DNA of 35,600 nt from Minisyncoccota bacterium (lineage in GTDB: Bacteria; Patescibacteriota; Minisyncoccia; Minisyncoccales; JAQTPW01). Both the position numbers and the translations under genes were made by a program. The stretch lies in assembly GCA_028712565.1 (NCBI GenBank), contig JAQTPW010000002.1:1-35600 (forward strand), read 5' to 3'. Positions 20,953 through 29,158 of the stretch are shown piece by piece. Positions within the stretch are counted from its first letter, which is position 1. Every line of letters starts with the position of its first letter. The notes under the pieces were generated by a model that did no database searches, was not told where the DNA came from, and saw only the letters and a list, made by a program, of their open reading frames with translations.

Positions 20953-22159
20953 AGTTTACCTTTACAAATCTTCTTTTTCCTATCTGGATTACCATTCCTT
21001 CTTTTATAGGAATTTCTTTTTCCCAATTTTTTTCTGTTTTATTTTCAATTTTCACCCCTCCTTGCAAAACTAATCTTTTGGCTTCCGATTTTGACCTGAC
21101 TAAATTTGTTCTAACCAATAAATCCAGAATGCTCAAAGCTTTTTCCTCGATTTTTATTTCTGGAATATCAGAAGGCGCCTCTTTTTCTTTAAAAACTTTA
21201 TTAAATTCTTCTTCTGCGCCATCTGCCGTTTTTTTATCATAACAAATAGCAACTATTTCCTTTGCCAGCATTGCTTTTGCGTCTCTGGGATTCATTCTTT
21301 TATTTTTAATTTCTTCTGAAATTGAGCTTATTTCATCCAAGGGGACATTCGTGCAAAGCTCTAACCCCGGAACGATCAATTCATCCGGCCAGTTCATTAT
21401 TTTCCCGAACATTTCTTTGGGCTTGTCATCTATATTAATTGCATTGCCTTCGCTTTTTCCCATTTTTTTTCCGGAGGGATCGGTCAATAATTTCAGAGCT
21501 AGAACAAATTTTTCTTTATTTTTTAAAACTTTCATCAAATCCCTGCCGCACAGCATATTAAAAGTCTGGTCTTTCCCGCCAACTTCCAAGTCAACATCCA
21601 TTGCAACGCTGTCATAGGCCTGGGCCAAAGGATATAAAAATTCGTGCAGGAAAATCGGCCTTCCTTCTTTTATTCTTTCTTGAAACATATCTCTGGTTAT
21701 CATTTGCTGGACTGTAAAATTGGAGGCCAATTCTATCAAATCCACGAATGTCAGCTTGTCAGACCACTTACTGTTGTATAATATTTTTGCCGGGTTGGGC
21801 GGAGAAAAGCTGATTATTTTTCCTGCTAATTTTTTATAATTTTTGGAATTTCTTAAAACTTCCTGCCTGGTCAGTTTTTTTCGGGTGGTCGCCTTTTCGG
21901 TCGGGTCTCCGATCATGCCGGTAAAATCTCCGATTAGCATAATAATTTCGTGGCCCAAGGACTGGAATCCGGCTAATTTTTTTAAAGTAATCAGATGCCC
22001 GATATGAAGCGAAGCCCCTGACGGGTCGTACCCGCAGTACAATCTTAACCTTTTTCCGGAAGCTAATTTTTTTTCCAAAGACGCAAAATCCGGATAGATT
22101 TTTTCTACTCCTCTTGCCAAAGCGTTCTTAATTTTTTGCGGGTCGGTTTCTGTTTTCAT
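20951..22159 (-). CDS. tyrS: tyrosyl-tRNA synthetase
   Basis: This class I synthetase charges tRNA-Tyr. The 402-aa protein has the Rossmann-fold HIGH motif within YCGYDPSGASLHIGHL (about 41-56), KMGKS (about 228-232) as its KMSKS loop, the Tyr-binding segment QAYDSVAMDVDLEVGGKDQ, and a C-terminal S4 RNA-binding domain (LLVRTNLVRSKSEAKRLVLQGGVKIEN). Both domains are complete. On the minus strand an extended -10 (TG, one base, TAAAAT; 22170-22178) lies a few bases before the start, suggesting a very short leader. It is divergent from the PBP gene and ends on a bidirectional terminator, so it is probably a single-gene unit. Confidence 0.96.
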   Translation of the reverse strand: MKTETDPQKIKNALARGVEKIYPDFASLEKKLASGKRLRLYCGYDPSGASLHIGHLITLKKLAGFQSLGHEIIMLIGDFTGMIGDPTEKATTRKKLTRQEVLRNSKNYKKLAGKIISFSPPNPAKILYNSKWSDKLTFVDLIELASNFTVQQMITRDMFQERIKEGRPIFLHEFLYPLAQAYDSVAMDVDLEVGGKDQTFNMLCGRDLMKVLKNKEKFVLALKLLTDPSGKKMGKSEGNAINIDDKPKEMFGKIMNWPDELIVPGLELCTNVPLDEISSISEEIKNKRMNPRDAKAMLAKEIVAICYDKKTADGAEEEFNKVFKEKEAPSDIPEIKIEEKALSILDLLVRTNLVRSKSEAKRLVLQGGVKIENKTEKNWEKEIPIKEGMVIQIGKRRFVKVN

Positions 22160-22192
22160 ACGCTTTATAATTTTATCATAAAATTTTGGAGT

Positions 22193-22221
22193 TTGCTAAT
22201 TCTGCTTAAATTTAGTAGAAT
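22193..22221 (+). promoter_or_regulatory. predicted promoter of the class A PBP gene
   Basis: TTGCTA (22193-22198), a 17-bp spacer and TAGAAT (22216-22221), in the divergent gap with tyrS and 26 bases before the ATG. Confidence 0.55.
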
Positions 22222-22247
22222 AATTAAGATTTATCTTAAATTCTCTC

Positions 22248-24287
22248 ATGCCAAAAAGAAATCTCAACCGCAAAGTTTACCAAAAGGCAGGCCATGGAAA
22301 ATGGTTTTTTTTACTAAAGCTTTCCGGATTCGCTTTCGTTTTTTTTGTTTTCGCCGGAATTTTTTTGTTTATTTATTACGCAAAAGATTTGCCAAGGCCT
22401 GAAAAATTCACTGAAAGGCAGTTTTCCGAATCCACTAAAATTTATGACAGGACAGGCCAGGTTCTTTTATATGAAATTTATGGCGAAGAAAAAAGGACGG
22501 TTGTCCCCCTTGATAAAATTCCTTCTTATTTAAAGGAGGCAATTATTGCCACCGAAGACGCTAATTTTTACCGTCACTTCGGAATCGACTTAAAGGGGCT
22601 GGCCAGATCTATTTTGGCGGATCTAAAACTCGGCAGCCCTGCTTTTGGCGGCTCCACTATACCCCAGCAATTAATCAGGTCTACTTTCTTGTCGATGGAA
22701 AAAACCGCGGAAAGAAAAATCAGAGAAATTATTTTAGCCATAGAATTAGACCGGAGATACTCAAAAGACCAGATTTTGGAATGGTATTTAAACCAGATTC
22801 CTTTTGGCCAAAACACATATGGAGTAGAAGCCGCCAGCCAAACTTATTTTAAAAAATCAGTTTCTGAAATAACTTTGGCAGAGGCGGCCACTTTGGCCGC
22901 CCTGATAAAAGGGCCCAGTTATTATTCTCCTTATGGAAGCCATAAAGAAGAATTATTGGGGAGAAAGGATTATGTTTTGAACAGAATGGTTGCTGTCGGA
23001 TTTTTAAGCAAAGAAAAAGCGGACTTGACGAAACAGGAAACCCTTGAATTTTCAGAAGTTTTGCGGCCGATAAAAGCTCCCCATTTTACTTTATGGGTTG
23101 AAAGTTATCTTGAAGAAAAATACGGTGAAGATTTTTTAATGACAAACGGCTTGAAAATTTACACTTCCTTGGACTGGGAAATCCAAAAATCAGCTGAAAC
23201 AATAATTGAAGAAGGGGTAAAGAAAAATATGGCCTATAACGCAAATAACGGGGCGTTAGTTGCCATTGACCCAAAAACCGGCGAGATATTGGCCATGGTG
23301 GGCTCGGCAAACTGGTACGCGACAAGCTCTTATCCCGCAGGATGTTCCAGCTCAAAAAATAATTGTTTGTTTGATCCAAAATTTAATGTAGCTACTGGCT
23401 CTCCCGGCCGCCAGCCGGGATCTTCTTTCAAGCCCTTTGTTTACGCGACAGCTTTTGAAAATGGGTTTAACGCCTCAACTGTCGCAACTGATATTGAAAC
23501 AAATTTTGGCGTATGGGGCGGCAAAGAATATATTCCTCAAAACTACGACGGGAAATTTAGGGGAGAAATTACGCTTAGAAGCTCTCTTGCCCAATCCTTA
23601 AATATACCCTCAATTAAGGTTCTTTATTTGGCTGGTGACAAATCAGCTACTGAAGCCGATATTGCAACCAGCAGCTTTTTAGGAAAAGAAAATGTGTTTG
23701 TTGAGGGCTTGAAAAATAGCATTGCCACCGCAAAAGAAATGGGAATTACAACCTTGAACAAACCCCTTTCTTCTTACGGCCCGGCAATTGTTTTGGGAGG
23801 CGGCGAAGTAAAATTATTAGATATGGTTTCAGCTTACGGCGTCTTCGCAGCAGAAGGGGAAAAAATACCCCCTGTTTCTATTTTAAAAATCGTGGACTCA
23901 AAAGGAAATATTATTGAAGAAAACAAAAAAACGCCCCAAAGGGTGCTGGAAAAAAATATTGCCCGGCAAATTACCGATATTTTATCAGACAATAATGCGA
24001 GGGCTCCAATGTTCGGAACAAGATCGTCTTTGTATTTTGAAGGATACCAGGTCGCTGTAAAAACAGGTACTACTCAGGATTACAGAGACGCTTGGGTAAT
24101 AGGATATACTCCTTTAATAGCGGTAGGGGTTTGGGCGGGGAATAACGACAATTCTTCTATTGATAGGAGAACAGGGGCTATGATTGCAGCTCCTATGTGG
24201 CACCAGTTTATGGTTCAAATGCTGGAGAAATTTCCAAAAGAAGATTTCACAAAACCTGAAATAAATCAAACAGTTATCCCTTCTTAA
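22248..24287 (+). CDS. class A penicillin-binding protein (glycosyltransferase plus transpeptidase)
   Basis: This enzyme polymerises glycan strands from lipid II and cross-links the peptides. The 679-aa protein has one transmembrane anchor at about 18-44. The GT51 domain has catalytic Glu103 in ATEDANFYRHFG and GGSTIPQQLIRS. The transpeptidase domain has the active-site Ser392 in PGSSFKPF (SXXK), SLNIPSIKV (SXN motif) and KTGTTQDYRDAWVIGY. Two cysteines (366 and 373), in a loop just before the active-site serine, could form a disulfide outside the cell. It shows that this organism makes a cross-linked cell wall, consistent with murE in the same window. Its last codons overlap, antisense, a relic of the dnaN 3' end. 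Confidence 0.95.
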   Translation: MPKRNLNRKVYQKAGHGKWFFLLKLSGFAFVFFVFAGIFLFIYYAKDLPRPEKFTERQFSESTKIYDRTGQVLLYEIYGEEKRTVVPLDKIPSYLKEAIIATEDANFYRHFGIDLKGLARSILADLKLGSPAFGGSTIPQQLIRSTFLSMEKTAERKIREIILAIELDRRYSKDQILEWYLNQIPFGQNTYGVEAASQTYFKKSVSEITLAEAATLAALIKGPSYYSPYGSHKEELLGRKDYVLNRMVAVGFLSKEKADLTKQETLEFSEVLRPIKAPHFTLWVESYLEEKYGEDFLMTNGLKIYTSLDWEIQKSAETIIEEGVKKNMAYNANNGALVAIDPKTGEILAMVGSANWYATSSYPAGCSSSKNNCLFDPKFNVATGSPGRQPGSSFKPFVYATAFENGFNASTVATDIETNFGVWGGKEYIPQNYDGKFRGEITLRSSLAQSLNIPSIKVLYLAGDKSATEADIATSSFLGKENVFVEGLKNSIATAKEMGITTLNKPLSSYGPAIVLGGGEVKLLDMVSAYGVFAAEGEKIPPVSILKIVDSKGNIIEENKKTPQRVLEKNIARQITDILSDNNARAPMFGTRSSLYFEGYQVAVKTGTTQDYRDAWVIGYTPLIAVGVWAGNNDNSSIDRRTGAMIAAPMWHQFMVQMLEKFPKEDFTKPEINQTVIPS

Positions 24288-24303
24288 TTGACATTGCAAT
24301 ACA
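24274..24303 (-). pseudogene. relic copy of the dnaN 3' end
   Basis: On the minus strand this stretch reads CIAMSIKKG and stop, against YIAMPIKKG and stop at the end of dnaN (24417-24446). The DNA matches at 24 of 30 positions. All six differences are transitions and four fall in third codon positions, as expected for a once-coding copy. A weaker match continues beyond the hairpin at 24308-24335 (TAGTTGG versus CAGTTGG). Confidence 0.5.
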
Positions 24304-24307
24304 AATT

Positions 24308-24339
24308 AAAATCCCTAGCTGAAAGCTAGGGATTTTTTG
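24308..24339 (+). terminator. Rho-independent terminator after the PBP gene, possibly bidirectional
   Basis: AAAATCCCTAGCT pairs with AGCTAGGGATTTT around a GAA loop, followed by T's on plus; the minus strand is also T-rich after the stem. It can end the PBP transcript and the convergent dnaN transcript. Confidence 0.85.
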
Positions 24340-24416
24340 CCAACTAGATTTTGTTAAATAAAGTGAAGTAATAAAGTTTTCACGGCAACTTTCGCAGGAC
24401 GAGCAAACCGTATAAA

Positions 24417-25541
24417 CTACCCCTTCTTGATTGGCATTGCGATATAGACAAATTTATTTTCTCCAACTGGCTTTAGAATCGCCGGGCCCTCGCCGTCAGT
24501 TAATTCAAAAGAAACTTCTGATGTATTTATTTTCAACAGCCCGTCAATCAAAAACCTGAAGTTAAAAGAAATTTCAGTTTCTTTGCCCTTTATTTTTGCG
24601 GGCAAAGAGCTTTGATAATCCCCAAGGTCTGAATTTTGGCTGAGGATTTCTATTTTTTCTTTTTTGGGATCTATTTTAAATAAAATTTCATTGGTTTTCC
24701 CGGAAAATAAGCTTGCCGACTTTATCTGGTTTATAAATTCATTTCTTTGGACTAACATTTGGGTCGTTGTTTTTTGAGGGATAATTGCCTCATAGTCCGG
24801 GTAATTTCCTTCAATTAATCTGGAAATCAACTGAACTTGGGGATGTGCCATTTCCGGCATTGGAAACTCAAACAAAATCTGGTTGGGAGAAAAATATATT
24901 TTTAAATCCCCGTCTTTTTGGGAAAAAATATTAATTACTTCTTTTACTGTCTGCTGGGGAAGAATTAGGGAATATCCCTGGGACAGCTGGCTTTTTATAT
25001 AGAGTTTTTGCTCTCCCAATCGGAAACTGTCGGTGGCGACAATTTTTATTAAATCTTTTTCAAAAGAAAAATAAACTCCTGAAATCTCAGGCCTTGCCAC
25101 GGACGGGGAAGCAATGTCGGCAACTTGGTTTAAAGCTTGGCAGAATTCTGCGCAAGGAAGAGATATTTTTTCGCCTTCTTTTATTTCGGGTATAATTGGA
25201 AATTCTTCCGCTGAAAAACCCTTAATTGTGGTTTTGTGGTTTTGGCAAGTTATCAAAAGATTATTTTCATGGGTTTCTAAATTTACAGATTTATCCGGCA
25301 AAAAATCCACCAATTGGGATAAAACTCTTGCCGGAACCGCGACCTGCCCCTCTTTTTCATTTTTTGACAAACTCCAATATTTAATTCCAACTTCCAGATT
25401 GGTTGCCGAAAATGATAAAAAATTTTTCTCTGTTTTTAAAAGTATGTTTTGCAAAATTGGCAAGGTTAGCGATTTTTGGGCCAACCTTTCCACGGTTTTA
25501 ATTCCTTCTTTTAATTTTTCGTATATAATAGTTAATTTCAT
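24417..25541 (-). CDS. dnaN: DNA polymerase III beta subunit (sliding clamp)
   Basis: DnaN forms the ring that tethers the replicase to DNA. The 374-aa length is typical. There are three repeated clamp domains, starting with MKLTIIYEKLKEGIKTVERL and LPILQNILLKTE. They continue with a second domain (VARPEISGVYFSFEKDLIKIVATDSFRL, the most conserved block) and a third that ends with GPAILKPVGENKFVYIAMPIKKG. It lies downstream of dnaA on the same strand with a 169-bp gap that holds DnaA-box-like sites and a TATAAT (25568-25573) on the minus strand, so it may have its own promoter. A partial copy of its 3' end lies about 140 bp further downstream. Confidence 0.96.
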   Translation of the reverse strand: MKLTIIYEKLKEGIKTVERLAQKSLTLPILQNILLKTEKNFLSFSATNLEVGIKYWSLSKNEKEGQVAVPARVLSQLVDFLPDKSVNLETHENNLLITCQNHKTTIKGFSAEEFPIIPEIKEGEKISLPCAEFCQALNQVADIASPSVARPEISGVYFSFEKDLIKIVATDSFRLGEQKLYIKSQLSQGYSLILPQQTVKEVINIFSQKDGDLKIYFSPNQILFEFPMPEMAHPQVQLISRLIEGNYPDYEAIIPQKTTTQMLVQRNEFINQIKSASLFSGKTNEILFKIDPKKEKIEILSQNSDLGDYQSSLPAKIKGKETEISFNFRFLIDGLLKINTSEVSFELTDGEGPAILKPVGENKFVYIAMPIKKG

Positions 25542-25710
25542 TAATTTATTATATTTTTATTATTGTTATTATAGGGCTTAAAATTTAAAAATTTATGAGG
25601 ATGCAAGAATTGAAAAAGAAGGGTAAAAGGTGTGGATGAAAATATGATTTATTTTGGGGATTTCTTGAAGAAAAATTTCAGGCCTGATTTTTCCCGAAAT
25701 TTTCCACAGT
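25542..25710. other. candidate origin element in the dnaA-dnaN gap
   Basis: The gap is very AT-rich near dnaN (runs of TTATTATTGTTATTATA). It has two DnaA-box-like sites: TGTGGATGA at 25631-25639 (one mismatch to TGTGGATAA) and TTTTCCACA at 25700-25708, just before the dnaA stop. AT-rich unwinding sequence next to boxes fits an origin or an accessory box cluster. Function is inferred from position and motif only. Confidence 0.45.
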
Positions 25711-27060
25711 TTAATCACTTAAAACCCTCTGTTTGATTAGCCCAATTTCGTCGTTTAAAGTTTCATCCTTTTCTATATCCCGGGAAATTTTTTCGTAGGC
25801 ATGAATTGCAGTGGTATGGTCTTTTCCTCCGAATTTCCTGCCGATAAACGGGAAAGAGCTCTTTAACTCTTCCCTAAGTAAATACATTGCCACTTGCCTT
25901 GGCTTTACTATTTCTTTTTTTCTTGAAGAGGATATAATATCCTTTTCTTTTAAATCATAGAAATTAGAAACCACCTGAATTATTTTTTTCGGGCTGATCA
26001 TTTTATTAGGCGGAGAAATCAGGTTTTTTAACAAAGATTTTGCGGTTTCAAAATCAGGGCTTTGATTTTGCATTTTTTGGTAAGCTATTAACCTGTTTAA
26101 AGCGCCCTCTAGCTCCCTGATGTTTCTTTGGATATTAGAAGCCAAATAATTTAAAATTTCGTCCAAAAATTCTATTTTTCTTTCCTGGGATTTTGATTTT
26201 AAAATAGCCACCCTTGTTTCATAATCAGGATAAGAAATATCGGCAATCATTCCTCCTTCAAAACGGGATCTCAGCCTTTCGGTCAAGGCCGGGATCGCCT
26301 TTGGAGGCCTGTCAGAAGAAAGGATTATTTGCTTGTTTTTTTCGTAAAGAGAGTTGAAAATATGGAAAAATTCTTCTTGGGTTTTTTCTTTGCCGGCCAA
26401 AAATTGGGCATCGTCCAAAATCAAAACGTCAATAGCCCTTAGTTTGGCTTTGAAACTTTCCATTTCCTGGCTTCTAATCGAGGCGACGACTCCGGAAGTA
26501 AATTTTTCAGAAGGAATATATTTTACTTTTTTGCCGTTGAAATTTTTTATAACTTCGTTTCCGATCGCCTGAAGCAAGTGGGTCTTTCCCAGCCCCACTC
26601 CCCCATAAATAAATAAAGGGTTGTAAACTTGGCCCGGGGACTTGGCGGCCGCGGTTCCGGCGGCATGGGCCAACTCATTAAAAGGTCCGACTATAAAATT
26701 TTCAAAAGTGTATCTTGGATTTAAATTGGTTTCCTGGTTTATTTTAAATTCTTGAAAATCCAGCTGCTCGTTTTCCAAGGGCAGGGAAGGAATTTTCTTT
26801 AAAACTTTGAGCTCAGATTTGTTTATGGCGTATTTTACCGACCTTATTTTTTCATCCAATCCGTTTAAAACTTTGAAAATATTTTTGTTGTATTTTTGTT
26901 CAAGCCATTCTTTGGCAAATAAATTCGGCACAGAAACTATAACCTCTCCTTCTTTCTGGGAAGAAATGCCGGTGTTTTTAAACCACGTGGCAAAATTCGC
27001 CTGAGAAATATTTAATTGGATTTGGGCCAATACCGCCTGCCAAAGCTCTTCGTTGGTCAT
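25711..27060 (-). CDS. dnaA: chromosomal replication initiator DnaA
   Basis: DnaA binds origin boxes, melts the DNA and loads the helicase. The 449-aa protein has domain I (ELWQAVLAQIQLNISQANFATWF), a short linker, and the AAA+ domain with Walker A GGVGLGKT (153-160), Walker B in VLILDDAQFLAG and the sensor region LSSDRPPKAIPALTERLRSRFEGG. Domain IV is a helix-turn-helix with RQVAMYLLREEL and the DnaA signature GGKDHTTAIHAYEKI. The family call is certain. It is divergent from rpmH, with sites resembling DnaA boxes on both sides, which is the usual setting for autoregulation and for the origin. Confidence 0.98.
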   Translation of the reverse strand: MTNEELWQAVLAQIQLNISQANFATWFKNTGISSQKEGEVIVSVPNLFAKEWLEQKYNKNIFKVLNGLDEKIRSVKYAINKSELKVLKKIPSLPLENEQLDFQEFKINQETNLNPRYTFENFIVGPFNELAHAAGTAAAKSPGQVYNPLFIYGGVGLGKTHLLQAIGNEVIKNFNGKKVKYIPSEKFTSGVVASIRSQEMESFKAKLRAIDVLILDDAQFLAGKEKTQEEFFHIFNSLYEKNKQIILSSDRPPKAIPALTERLRSRFEGGMIADISYPDYETRVAILKSKSQERKIEFLDEILNYLASNIQRNIRELEGALNRLIAYQKMQNQSPDFETAKSLLKNLISPPNKMISPKKIIQVVSNFYDLKEKDIISSSRKKEIVKPRQVAMYLLREELKSSFPFIGRKFGGKDHTTAIHAYEKISRDIEKDETLNDEIGLIKQRVLSD

Positions 27061-27188
27061 ATAATAATATTAATAAAGAAAAACTTATGTTTTTGCAACT
27101 AAAAAGATTATATCATGTGCCAAGAAAAAGCAAAGCTAAGAATAGCCCGCCCCAAAACTGTTGATAAACTGGGGACAAAGTGTGGAAA
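27061..27188. other. candidate origin/regulatory element upstream of dnaA
   Basis: The divergent gap between dnaA and rpmH holds TGTTGATAA (27159-27167, reverse complement TTATCAACA) and TGTGGAAAT (27181-27189), both DnaA-box-like. The first lies within a CCCCA/TGGGG inverted repeat (27150-27154 and 27170-27174). The sites abut the rpmH promoter, so they could serve initiation, repression or both. Confidence 0.45.
27107..27115 (-). promoter_or_regulatory. extended -10 promoter of dnaA
   Basis: On the minus strand TGATATAAT (TG, one base, TATAAT) lies about 47 bases before the dnaA ATG. A weak TTGCTT lies upstream at a short 15-bp spacing. Confidence 0.5.
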
Positions 27189-27217
27189 TTGACTTCCTTT
27201 TGAAATTCCTTTAAAAT
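27189..27217 (+). promoter_or_regulatory. predicted sigma70 promoter of the rpmH-rnpA-yidD-yidC-jag operon
   Basis: TTGACT (27189-27194), a 17-bp spacer and TAAAAT (27212-27217). It overlaps a DnaA-box-like site by one base and lies 28 bases before the rpmH ATG. Confidence 0.65.
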
Positions 27218-27245
27218 GTATTATTAACAATTAGCAATTAATAAA

Positions 27246-27380
27246 ATGTCTTTTACCTACAACCCGAAAAAGAAAAAAAGGAAAAGAGTCCACGGTTTTT
27301 TGAGAAGACAAAAAACAAAGGGAGGCAAGCGCACGCTAAACCGGAGAAGGAGCAAAGGCAGAAAAAGAATTTCTGTTTAA
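27246..27380 (+). CDS. rpmH: 50S ribosomal protein L34
   Basis: L34 is a tiny, very basic protein of the large ribosomal subunit. I read this 44-aa gene directly: [21 protein letters not shown], then a Lys/Arg-rich helix with [16 protein letters not shown] and ISV at the end. The order NPKKKKR..HGFLRR..L.RRR.KGR is diagnostic. It is the first gene of the plus-strand operon next to dnaA, the classic arrangement around bacterial origins. The expected position, size and composition make the call very secure. Confidence 0.95.
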   Translation: MSFTYNPKKKKRKRVHGFLRRQKTKGGKRTLNRRRSKGRKRISV

Positions 27381-27407
27381 TTTTTGGTTAGTTTGGTTTG
27401 TGTTTTA

Positions 27408-27743
27408 ATGCCCAATTTTTTCCTAAAAAAAGAAAAAGATTTTGAAAGAGTCGCCAGATTTGGGAGGAGCCAAAAACAGGGGTTTTTGGTTTTAAAATTC
27501 ATAAAAAATGGAGAGAATATGACCCGCTTTGGGATTTCTGTTTCCAAAAAAGTTTCAAAAAAAGCAGTGGTCAGGAATAAAATAAAAAGAAGGATATCGG
27601 CTCTGGCAAGAAGAAAAATAGGAGGCATTTTAGAAGGGCTAGATATTTTTTTCCTGGTTCTTCCAGGATTTGAAAAGTTGAATTTTGCAGAAATAGATGA
27701 AATAATAAATGAGCTTTTAAAAAAAGCTAAAATCTTAAAATGA
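27408..27743 (+). CDS. rnpA: ribonuclease P protein component
   Basis: RnpA is the protein cofactor of RNase P, which trims 5' leaders from tRNA precursors. I start it at the ATG at 27408 (MPNFFLKKEKDFERV); a longer frame back to a TTG adds only a non-conserved hydrophobic stretch. The 111-aa protein has RFGISVSKKVSKKAVVRNKIKRRI, with the RNXXKR RNA-binding motif. The N-terminal KKEKDFERVARFGR region is also typical. It overlaps yidD by 4 bases (ATGA). The RNase P RNA gene is not in this window. Confidence 0.94.
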   Translation: MPNFFLKKEKDFERVARFGRSQKQGFLVLKFIKNGENMTRFGISVSKKVSKKAVVRNKIKRRISALARRKIGGILEGLDIFFLVLPGFEKLNFAEIDEIINELLKKAKILK

Positions 27744-27949
27744 TAAAAAAATCTATTTTAAAATTAATAAAGCTCTACCAAAACTATATTTCGCCCAATT
27801 TGGGGAAAAACTGCCGATTTTATCCGAGCTGTTCAGAATACGCTTATTTGGCAATAGAAAAGAAAGGGATTTTAAAAGGATTTTTTTTATCAATAAAAAG
27901 AGTAATAAAATGCTATCCTTGGAGTGAAGGCGGGATAGATTTGCCTTAA
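27740..27949 (+). CDS. yidD: YidD, membrane protein insertion efficiency factor
   Basis: YidD is a small membrane-associated protein that helps membrane protein insertion alongside YidC. The 69-aa protein carries the family signature LYQNYISPNLGKNCRFYPSCSEYA, with the cysteine pair and the PSCS turn, and ends in KCYPWSEGGID, close to the usual CHPFSEGGYDPVP. It starts inside the last codon of rnpA with a 4-base overlap and is followed by yidC after 5 bases. The order rpmH-rnpA-yidD-yidC is widely conserved. Confidence 0.95.
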   Translation: MIKKSILKLIKLYQNYISPNLGKNCRFYPSCSEYAYLAIEKKGILKGFFLSIKRVIKCYPWSEGGIDLP

Positions 27950-27954
27950 TTAAT

Positions 27955-28713
27955 ATGAATATTTTTAGCGTAATATTATACCAGCCATTATTTAACGCCT
28001 TAATTTTGCTTTACGATTATTTGCCGGGCCATAGTTTTGGAGCGGCAATAATTGCTTTGACAATAGTTATAAGATTTATTTTATATCCTTTAATGGCAAG
28101 CTCCATTAAATCCCAAAAGACGCTGAACGAGCTTCAGCCAAAATTGCAGGAAATCCAAAAAAAATACAAAGACGACAAAGAAAAGCAGGCGCTAGAAACA
28201 ATGGAGCTTTATAAAAAAGAGAAATTCAACCCCTTTGGCGGCTGCCTGCCGCTTTTGGTCCAGCTGCCGATTTTATGGACCTTATATCAGGTTTTTTCGA
28301 GGGGACTGAATGCAGAAGAGGCGGTTTACCTTTATAAATTTGTGCCAAATCCGGGCCAGATTAATTCGGTTTTTTTGCGGATACTCGATCTTTCCAAAGC
28401 CGCTCTGCATACCGTAGATGGTAAAACCCAGATTTTATTGCCGAATATGATACTTCTGGTTTTAGTGGGAATTGCGCAATTTATCCAGACAAAAATGTCG
28501 TCTGCAAAAACAAAAATCAGCCAAGGAGGCCAGGCGGCGCAGTTTTCTGAAATGATGCAAAAACAGATGCTTTATTTTTTCCCCGTTCTGACAACTATAA
28601 TCCTTTTGAAGCTTCCTTCGGCAATAGCGCTTTACTGGCTGGTTACAACTTTATTTTCAATAGTCCAGCAATATTTAATTTACAAAAAACAAAACCATGA
28701 TAGGCCAAGATAA
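27955..28713 (+). CDS. yidC: YidC/Oxa1 membrane protein insertase
   Basis: YidC inserts and folds proteins in the cytoplasmic membrane. The 252-aa protein is the short form without the large periplasmic domain of Gram-negative YidC. It has about five hydrophobic helices, with the conserved arginine in ALTIVIRFILYPLM, which lies in the hydrophilic groove. The FNPFGGCLPLLVQLPILWTLYQVF block and the C-terminal LPSAIALYWLVTTLFSIVQQYLI helix are both diagnostic. A charged loop (about residues 60-85) matches the cytoplasmic hairpin. It overlaps jag by 17 bases. Confidence 0.95.
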   Translation: MNIFSVILYQPLFNALILLYDYLPGHSFGAAIIALTIVIRFILYPLMASSIKSQKTLNELQPKLQEIQKKYKDDKEKQALETMELYKKEKFNPFGGCLPLLVQLPILWTLYQVFSRGLNAEEAVYLYKFVPNPGQINSVFLRILDLSKAALHTVDGKTQILLPNMILLVLVGIAQFIQTKMSSAKTKISQGGQAAQFSEMMQKQMLYFFPVLTTIILLKLPSAIALYWLVTTLFSIVQQYLIYKKQNHDRPR

Positions 28714-29158
28714 TATAGAAATAATAAAAAAAGAAGTCAGGGAATTTTTTGAGAAAATGAATTTTTTGGTGGAAATTGAATCCCCGTCGCAAAAAGAAAA
28801 TACCGTTTTTGTTAATTTAAAAACAGAAGAGCCGAAAATTTTGATTGGCGAAGGCGGCCAGACCCTGATGGAAATCCAGCATTTATTAAGAGTAATTTTG
28901 AGGAAAAAAATATCCGAGCCGTTTTTTTTGGACTTGGATATTTCCGATTATAAAAAGAAAAAAATTGAGTATTTAAAAGAATTGGCAAGGAATACGGCCG
29001 ATGAAGTTTCTCTCACAAAAAAAGAAAAAATCCTTCAACCTATGCCGGCTTATGAAAGAAGGATTGTGCATTTGGAGCTGTCAGAAAGGACAGATGTTTT
29101 GACTGAAAGCGAGGGCGAAGGTCCGGATAGAAAAATAATTATAAAGCCCCGCGCTTAA
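28697..29158 (+). CDS. jag: Jag/KhpB-family RNA-binding protein (KH plus R3H)
   Basis: KhpB-type proteins bind RNA and affect cell division and elongation in Gram-positive bacteria. The 153-aa protein has a KH-like domain with ILIGEGGQTLMEIQHLLR (the GXXG loop is GEGG) and a C-terminal R3H domain with MPAYERRIVHLELSERTDV and SEGEGPDRKIII. The N-terminal Jag_N domain of longer family members is absent. It is the last gene of the rpmH operon, overlaps yidC by 17 bases, and converges on the pilin gene with overlapping stops and no room for a terminator. Confidence 0.93.
   Translation: MIGQDNIEIIKKEVREFFEKMNFLVEIESPSQKENTVFVNLKTEEPKILIGEGGQTLMEIQHLLRVILRKKISEPFFLDLDISDYKKKKIEYLKELARNTADEVSLTKKEKILQPMPAYERRIVHLELSERTDVLTESEGEGPDRKIIIKPRA

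Noticed and set aside
27384-27407. RnpA start at the upstream TTG
   Set aside because: It adds a non-conserved hydrophobic octapeptide; the ATG at 27408 gives the usual length and N-terminus.
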